Shown here in pieces: positions 59,264 to 64,000 of a stretch of DNA of 64,000 nt. This stretch comes from Propionibacterium acidifaciens DSM 21887. Lineage in GTDB: Bacteria > Actinomycetota > Actinomycetes > Propionibacteriales > Propionibacteriaceae. Within the stretch, counting starts at the first letter, position 1. The number at the start of each line of letters is the position of its first letter. Location of the stretch: assembly GCF_000426605.1 (NCBI RefSeq), contig NZ_AUFR01000006.1:1-64000 (forward strand). The letters are read 5' to 3'. The notes below the pieces were generated by a model. That model saw nothing but the letters and a program-made list of their open reading frames with translations, was not told the origin of the DNA and ran no database searches. Both the position numbers and the translations under genes were made by a program.

Positions 59264-59299
59264 GCGGTCTCTCCTTCGGAGGTACTGCTCGAAAAGACT

Positions 59300-60208
59300 C
59301 TACTGGGCGCGCAGCCAGGACCGGCGCGCCGCGAGACGTCTCGTGAGGACGGCGGCCCGGCGGGGGCCGAGGGCGGCGATGGCCGGCTCGACGGCAGCCG
59401 CGAAGCGGGCGAACCCGGCCTCGCGCTCGGCCGGGGGGAGGACGGCCATCGAGACGATCCGCTGGAGCCGGACGCCGGTGAGGCGCTCGGACAGCTCGGC
59501 GAAGGCGTCCTGCTGCCGCTCGTCGGTCCAGGAGGCGCTCCGCCAGCGGGCGGAGGCGGTGGTCTGCGCGGGGTGGACGCGGTAGACGAGGCCCCAGCGG
59601 CCGAGCCTGCGGATGCGGGCTCCGGCGCTGGCCGAGCGCAGCCACAGATCATAGTCCTCGGCGGGGACGTCGCGGTAACCGCCGACCCGCTCGAGCAGTC
59701 GGCGGGAGGCGACCATCGTGGGATGGCAGACCGGGTTGGTGAGGAGCAGGTGGAGGGCGAACTCGTCGGGCCCGATCGGGTAGGGCGCGCGCGGGACGAC
59801 CCGGCGGAGGCCTCCGCCGGCCGATTCGCGGAGCTCGACCTGCTGGAGGAAGACCATGTCGTCGCCGTCGTCGAGGCGGGCCAGCGCGGCGCCGAAGCGG
59901 CCCGGCAGCGAGATGTCGTCGGCGTCCATGCGCCCGACGAGTTCGGAGTCGGTGGTCTCGAGCAGCTGGGTGAGGACGCGCGTGATGCCGCCCGGGCCCG
60001 GGGCGGCATCGACGAGTCGCAACCTGCGGTCGACGACGCCCCGCCGGGCGGCGCCGGCCAGGACCCGCTCGGCGGTGCGATCGGTGGAGCCGTCATCGGC
60101 GACGACCAGCTCGGCGTCGGGGGGCAGGGCGGCCAGCGTCGAGCGCACCGCCCGGGTGACGGTGCGCTCGGCGTTGTGCGCCGGCAGGAGGACGGACAGT
60201 CGCGGCAC
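59300..60208 (-). CDS. GT2-family glycosyltransferase
   Basis: A 302-residue GT-A transferase. LSVLLPAHNAERTVTRAVRS, ELVVADDGSTD, the DxD motif in VGRMDADDISLPGRFG, NPVCHPTMVASRRLLERVGG and AEDYDLWLRSA are all diagnostic of the group. The start is a GTG at 60208, 1 nt from the stop of the CDP-alcohol phosphotransferase gene. Confidence 0.9.
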   Translation of the reverse strand: MPRLSVLLPAHNAERTVTRAVRSTLAALPPDAELVVADDGSTDRTAERVLAGAARRGVVDRRLRLVDAAPGPGGITRVLTQLLETTDSELVGRMDADDISLPGRFGAALARLDDGDDMVFLQQVELRESAGGGLRRVVPRAPYPIGPDEFALHLLLTNPVCHPTMVASRRLLERVGGYRDVPAEDYDLWLRSASAGARIRRLGRWGLVYRVHPAQTTASARWRSASWTDERQQDAFAELSERLTGVRLQRIVSMAVLPPAEREAGFARFAAAVEPAIAALGPRRAAVLTRRLAARRSWLRAQ

Positions 60209-60209
60209 G

Positions 60210-60965
60210 TCAGCCCTCCCGGGCGGCTGCGTCGAGGGCGCGCAGATCGCGGTAGCGGCGCGTGAGGGAGAGCATCGAGTGGGCCAGGGCGATGACGGCG
60301 AGCAGCGTGTAGATCACGCGGAAGGGGGCGCCCAGACCGTACAGGAGGAACGACCAGCACAGCGCGCCGGGGTCGGTCGGCAGCAGGACGATGGAGCGCA
60401 GGGTGCCGCCGCGGGTCTGCTTGCGTCCGGCGGCCCGTACGAACTGCTCGGCGAGGATCTGGGAGAGGAACTGGCCGGAGGTGACCCACGCGTGGACGAC
60501 GGCCACGAGCGCGAACCAGGGACGTCCGGAGTGCAGGACCGTGGTGACGGCCAGCGACAGGTGGATCGCCGGGGAGCGGAAGGCATCGGCGACGTGGTCG
60601 ATCCACTCGCCCGTCCTGCTGGCGGCGTGCGTGACGCGCGAGACCTGGCCGTCGGCCGAGTCGAACAGATAGCCCAGGGCGAGCAGGACGGCGACGGGCA
60701 GTCCGACCCAAGCGGCCGGGCGGCAGACGAGGAGGACGACCATGCCGAGCGCCGACAGGAGGAACGACAGGGCGCTCACGGCGTTCGGCGTGAGCCCGGA
60801 GGCCGCGGCGAGGGCCGCCACGAGGCGGGCTCCGCGGCGGTTGACCCAGCGCGTGTAGGCGGGGACGCCGTCGCCCGGCTTCTGGGCCGCGTCGAGCTCG
60901 GCGCGGTAACGGCGGACGCGCCCGCCCCAGCCGGCGCGGGCGGCCACGGGCCCGGCGGCGCTCAC
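60210..60965 (-). CDS. CDP-alcohol phosphotransferase-family membrane enzyme
   Basis: A 251-residue protein with about six spans. The family motif is visible as LFDSADGQVSRVTHAASRTG followed by EWIDHVAD, with the four metal-binding aspartates kept. Such enzymes transfer an alcohol phosphate from CDP-alcohol. The adjacent cytidylyltransferase, overlapping by 4 nt, should supply the donor, so the polymer probably carries glycerol- or polyol-phosphate groups. Confidence 0.85.
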   Translation of the reverse strand: MSAAGPVAARAGWGGRVRRYRAELDAAQKPGDGVPAYTRWVNRRGARLVAALAAASGLTPNAVSALSFLLSALGMVVLLVCRPAAWVGLPVAVLLALGYLFDSADGQVSRVTHAASRTGEWIDHVADAFRSPAIHLSLAVTTVLHSGRPWFALVAVVHAWVTSGQFLSQILAEQFVRAAGRKQTRGGTLRSIVLLPTDPGALCWSFLLYGLGAPFRVIYTLLAVIALAHSMLSLTRRYRDLRALDAAAREG

Positions 60966-61474
60966 CTGGCCCCCGCCTCGTGCGCGACCGCTCCGCGCTC
61001 GGCGTCCGCCGTCCCGTCGACGTCCTCGTCCGCGAAGTCCTCGGGGGCGATGAAGCGGCGCAGTTTCGTGCTGGAGGTGCTGGGCGTGTAGGGCAGGTAG
61101 AACACGGTGGCGCCGACCTCGGCCATCTCGGACTCGAGCTGGTCGCCCTTGGGGGTCCCCTTCCAGTCGTCCCCCTTGAACAGGACGTCGAACGGCTGGA
61201 GGCGCCAGGCCAGGCGCTTGTCCTGGTCGAGGTCGACCACGACGGCGTCGACGAAGCGCAGCGAGGCCACGAGCTCGCAGCGCTCGCGCAGCGGGATGAC
61301 GGGCATGCGTCCCTTCATGCGGTAGAGGGACTCGTCGGCCGCCACGCCCACGACGAGGCGGTCGCAGTGCTTGCGTGCGGCGCGCAGCACGTTGAGGTGC
61401 CCGATGTGGAACATGTCGAAGCCGCCGGGCACGTATCCGGTGATGCGATCATTCTTCTCATGAGGGGTGTGCAC
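60962..61474 (-). CDS. Cytidylyltransferase, glycerol-3-phosphate (TagD)-like
   Basis: A 170-residue nucleotidyltransferase. GYVPGGFDMFHIGHLNVLRA holds the HxGH motif, LVVGVAADESLYRMKGRMP and IPLRERCELVASLRFVD follow, and YTPSTSSTKLRR closes the active site. This is the layout of glycerol-3-phosphate and related cytidylyltransferases. The start is taken as GTG 61474 because CAGAAT lies 6 nt upstream with no ribosome-binding site; longer frames run into repeats. Confidence 0.85.
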   Translation of the reverse strand: MHTPHEKNDRITGYVPGGFDMFHIGHLNVLRAARKHCDRLVVGVAADESLYRMKGRMPVIPLRERCELVASLRFVDAVVVDLDQDKRLAWRLQPFDVLFKGDDWKGTPKGDQLESEMAEVGATVFYLPYTPSTSSTKLRRFIAPEDFADEDVDGTADAERGAVAHEAGAR

Positions 61475-61480
61475 GCACCC

Positions 61481-61486
61481 ATTCTG
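61481..61486 (-). promoter_or_regulatory. -10 element of a leaderless promoter for the polysaccharide cluster
   Basis: CAGAAT on the minus strand is 6 nt before GTG 61474, the first gene of the minus-strand cluster. Confidence 0.4.
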
Positions 61487-61689
61487 CCAGGTATCAATTA
61501 CCTCATTGACAGTCCTCCCACAGACAATTCCCAGAATTGTCGTGATCAGCGCGAACACCGGCATTCTTCCCCGGATGGCCGACTCTCGGGCGCGGCGCCG
61601 GCGGCGCGGAGGGCCCGTCGACGCCCACCCGACCGGAGCCCCGCCGGGGCGACGGCTCCCGCCCGGGTCGAGGGCGGCTCCGGGCCGGG

Positions 61690-61777
61690 GACCGGCCGTC
61701 CGCCCGCGGGTCCCGGCTCGCCTCGAAGGTGCGTTTGAACGGGGTCATTGGACCGGCCGTCCGCCCGCGGGTCCCGG
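61690..61777. repeat. Two exact 27-nt direct repeats in a noncoding gap
   Basis: The units at 61690-61716 and 61751-61777 begin GACCGGCCGTCCGCCCGCGG and are identical, with 61-nt spacing. A shorter CCGTCCCGCACGGG repeat follows twice downstream. The gap from 61475 to 61936 holds no supportable gene. Confidence 0.8.
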
Positions 61778-61936
61778 AGTCGGCTGCCGCAGCGGGTTCG
61801 ACCGGCCCCGGCGCCGGATGCCCGTCCCGCACGGGAGCAGACCCGACCGGACCCGGGACGCGCATCACCATCGCCCGCACGTCCGTCCCGCACGGGGGGC
61901 GGGCCCTGCCGATAGGCTGGCCGCGGAGGTCGCATC

Positions 61937-62956
61937 GTGGACACACCGGCACTCATCGTGCTCATCACCGGCGTCGCAGCCGTCCTCGCGGCGAGCATCG
62001 TGGTCGCCCGCGCCCGCCGGCTCCGCGCGGACGATCGGCGCGCCCCGGCGCCCCGCCCCGGTCTCATCGAGGACGACCCCGTCACCGCCGCCCCGAGGGG
62101 CCTGACGCCCGGCATGGTCGACGCGCTGCTCAACGGGGAGACGACCAGCAGGGACGTCCTCATCACGCTCATCGACCTCGCCCAGCGCGGCTTCCTGGGC
62201 ATCACCGCGCTCGCCCGCCCCGACCGGCCCGCGCACGACTGGGTGCTCACCCGCACGGCCAGGCCCGCCGGGGGCGAGGGCCTGCACGGCTTCGAGCACT
62301 TCCTGCTCGACCAGCTCTTCGTCGGGCCGGACGAGCCGATCACGCTCTCGAGCGTCGTCACCTCGACGGAACGGGCGCTGCCGCGCGCGAGGCGGCAGCT
62401 GCACGACGACGCGATGGACCGCGGCTGGTTCCAGCACGGTTCGACGCGCACCGACCGCTGGGGCCGGGCGGGCGGCGTCGTCATCGTCGTCGGTCTCGTG
62501 CTGGCGGTGCTCGGCGTCATCCGGGTCATGGCCACGAGCCACTGGAGCGTCGTGGTCGGCCCGGTCCTCATCGCCGTCGCCGGTCTCGAGCTCGCCTCCC
62601 TGGGCCGCCTCCTGGGCAGGCGCACGGATGAGGGCGCGAGCACCCGCGACGAGCTGCTCGCCTACCGGCGGCACCTCGACTCGATGGGGCCCGAGCGCGT
62701 CCTCGTCGAGGACGCCCCGGCGGTCCTGCGCGACTCGCTCGGCTATGCGCTCGCCTTCGGCGGCGCCGAGAGGCTGGGGCGGGTCATCGAGCAGGTCGTC
62801 GACCGCGCCGAGCGCTGGGGCCGGGCGGTCGACCTGGACCTCGGCTGGTTCCGCACCCCGGGCGGGGAGCGCCCCGTGAGCGCCTTCGTCGTGGCGGTCA
62901 CCGGCTTCGTCGACGCCGGGGCGCGTCTGGCGGACGAGGGCGACGGGGAGTTCTGA
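61937..62956 (+). CDS. DUF2207-like membrane protein
   Basis: A 339-residue protein with one span near residues 6-24 and a pair near 178-198 and 205-225. The block APRGLTPGMVDALLNGETTS, then LITLIDLAQRGFLGI, resembles the cytoplasmic part of DUF2207 membrane proteins. The GTG at 61937 has GGAGG seven bases upstream. Its role is unknown. It is convergent with the RloB-like gene at the window edge. Confidence 0.72.
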   Translation: MDTPALIVLITGVAAVLAASIVVARARRLRADDRRAPAPRPGLIEDDPVTAAPRGLTPGMVDALLNGETTSRDVLITLIDLAQRGFLGITALARPDRPAHDWVLTRTARPAGGEGLHGFEHFLLDQLFVGPDEPITLSSVVTSTERALPRARRQLHDDAMDRGWFQHGSTRTDRWGRAGGVVIVVGLVLAVLGVIRVMATSHWSVVVGPVLIAVAGLELASLGRLLGRRTDEGASTRDELLAYRRHLDSMGPERVLVEDAPAVLRDSLGYALAFGGAERLGRVIEQVVDRAERWGRAVDLDLGWFRTPGGERPVSAFVVAVTGFVDAGARLADEGDGEF

Positions 62957-62968
62957 GGCGGCCCGGCC

Positions 62969-63580
62969 TCACCGCGCCCGGAGGGGCCCGAGACTGCGCA
63001 GCAGGTGCGGCATCGTCGTCGAGGGGCAGGGGCCCCGGGCGTTCGTACCGGGAACCGAGGTGCCGCGCAGAGTGCACCGGGTCTCCGCCTCCACCGCCCG
63101 GTCGAAGGGGAAGTCACCGGGCAGGTCCTTCGCGCTCCTGCCGCTCAGCCCGGTCAGGCGCTCGTAGTGCCGCTGCGCGTCCTTCTGGTCCCGATAGTTC
63201 TGCACCTGCTCGTAGTGGGCATTGAGCCAGACCTCGAAGCAGGGCACGGAGACCACCCCGACGACTCTGCTCCCGGAATCCTTCGACACCTTCCCACACC
63301 GGGCGAGGAAGTCCCGACGGTCGGCCCCGTCGTGGTCGACGACGATCCAGGTCTCGTCGTAGGCGCGGAGATCGGTCTCGCCCCGGACGAGGTTGCGCAG
63401 GATCGTCTCGGGTTCCTTGCCCTCCTGGCAGATGACCATGATGCTGAGGTTCGCATCGCGTGGAACCCTTCCCTTGAGCTTCCCAAGATAAGTCTTCTCG
63501 GTCCTGCCCCCATTGGTCACCAGCAGGACGGTCCGCCGCTCGGGGCGGGGACGGGACGAACGACGGATGCGCCTGCCCAT
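62969..63580 (-). CDS. RloB-like protein
   Basis: A 203-residue protein of the RloB family. RRTVLLVTNGGRTEKTYLGK, WIVVDHDGADRRDFLARC and SVPCFEVWLNAHYEQVQNY are diagnostic; the acidic residues fit a TOPRIM-like nuclease fold. It begins 4 nt after the stop of an AAA ATPase gene, the usual partner. In AbiL-type and related systems such a pair gives abortive-infection phage resistance. Confidence 0.85.
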   Translation of the reverse strand: MGRRIRRSSRPRPERRTVLLVTNGGRTEKTYLGKLKGRVPRDANLSIMVICQEGKEPETILRNLVRGETDLRAYDETWIVVDHDGADRRDFLARCGKVSKDSGSRVVGVVSVPCFEVWLNAHYEQVQNYRDQKDAQRHYERLTGLSGRSAKDLPGDFPFDRAVEAETRCTLRGTSVPGTNARGPCPSTTMPHLLRSLGPLRAR

Positions 63581-63584
63581 CGGG

Positions 63585-64000
63585 TCACTCCGCCCCGTCC
63601 GGGTCGGACACGATGCCGAGCAGACCCGAGAGGTCCACCCTGGGAAGCGCGCCGAAGCGGCCCGTCAGATAACGCTTCTGCTCGTTGTCGCCCCGGCGGG
63701 TGGCGTACGCCGAGAGCGGGACGAGCTCGCTGGCGCCGGCGTCGTCCTTCTCGCAGAACCAGACCTCGTCGCGGCCGAGGAGGCGGCTCGGCGCATTGCC
63801 GAGCAGGGCCGTGTCATGGCTGCTGAACAGGAGCTGGGCGCCGCGCGGGTTGACGTCCCGGTCCTTGAACATCGTGACGAGTGCCGAGCTGAGCGCGGGG
63901 TGAAGACTCGCGTCGAGCTCGTCGACGACGAGCAGACCGCCCCTGCGCAGGACGTCGACGGCCGGTGCCGCAGCGGCGAGCCACGCGACGGTGCCGTCGC
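63585..64000 (-). CDS. AAA-family ATPase (RloA/AbiLi-like), truncated by the window edge
   Basis: Only the C-terminal 137 or so residues are in the window. They contain the Walker B block RGGLLVVDELDASLHP and the switch histidine in QLLFSSHDTALLG, then VWFCEKDDAGASELVPLS, as in OLD/AAA15-type ATPases coupled to RloB. An internal ATG at 63872 is not the start, since the frame runs open to the edge. Confidence 0.85.
   Translation of the reverse strand, partial: DGTVAWLAAAAPAVDVLRRGGLLVVDELDASLHPALSSALVTMFKDRDVNPRGAQLLFSSHDTALLGNAPSRLLGRDEVWFCEKDDAGASELVPLSAYATRRGDNEQKRYLTGRFGALPRVDLSGLLGIVSDPDGAE

Noticed and set aside
1-64000. CRISPR arrays, tRNA and rRNA genes, replication origin
   Set aside because: No regularly spaced repeats, cloverleaf sequences, rRNA signatures or DnaA-box clusters were noticed while reading both strands.

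Overview
The window is G+C-rich DNA with tightly packed operons, strong Shine-Dalgarno sites and several starts that look leaderless. Together with purS/purQ/purC, a pyruvate formate-lyase system and a fructose-type PTS, this suggests a facultatively anaerobic, host-associated actinobacterium, perhaps of the Actinomycetaceae. The taxonomic guess rests on gene content and composition only. No rRNA, tRNA or CRISPR array was seen.

Left edge (1-4.6 kb): a decayed zone. A small gene of unknown function is split by an IS630-like element whose transposase is itself frameshifted, and an intact paralogue of the split gene follows. Nearby lie a brnQ-like remnant, an IS3-family transposase remnant and two copies of a 71-nt repeat that recurs at 28.45 kb. 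A RclA-type flavoprotein is the one clearly intact gene of recognisable family here. A membrane protein and the pfl locus follow (4.6-8.8 kb). In the pfl locus the glycyl-radical domain is a separate 83-residue protein.

Centre (9.3-46.5 kb): a large catabolic island aimed at plant-pectin-type sugars and sugar acids. It holds an atypical GH28 and a BadF-type kinase; a TIM-barrel/3-hydroxyacid dehydrogenase/MFS operon; a DeoR-linked FGGY kinase/glycerol-1-phosphate dehydrogenase-like/HAD/membrane-protein operon; an L-rhamnonate operon (transporter, SDR, RhmD, RhmA); a likely D-apionate operon (ApnO-, OiaC- and LerK-like proteins with transporter and FadR-type regulator); a lower-G+C PTS/class II aldolase/bicupin operon with a SorC regulator; and a tetronate operon (PdxA2, DUF1537 kinase, MFS, SorC regulator) beside TIM-like and RpiB-like isomerases. 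All four MFS carriers resemble the anion:cation symporter group. The modules plausibly converge on pyruvate plus lactaldehyde, dihydroxyacetone phosphate and erythrose 4-phosphate. Candidate operators can be seen for several modules, and one 15-nt sequence is shared by two operons.

Right part (46.5-64 kb): purC-purS-purQ, then a surface-polysaccharide cluster (WecG/TagA transferase, flippase, polymerase, Wzz-like protein, two GT2 transferases, CDP-alcohol phosphotransferase, cytidylyltransferase) with a 1247-residue secreted fibrinogen-like protein embedded in it. A DUF2207-like membrane protein follows. The window ends in a RloB-like gene and a truncated AAA ATPase, a pair resembling AbiL-type phage defence.
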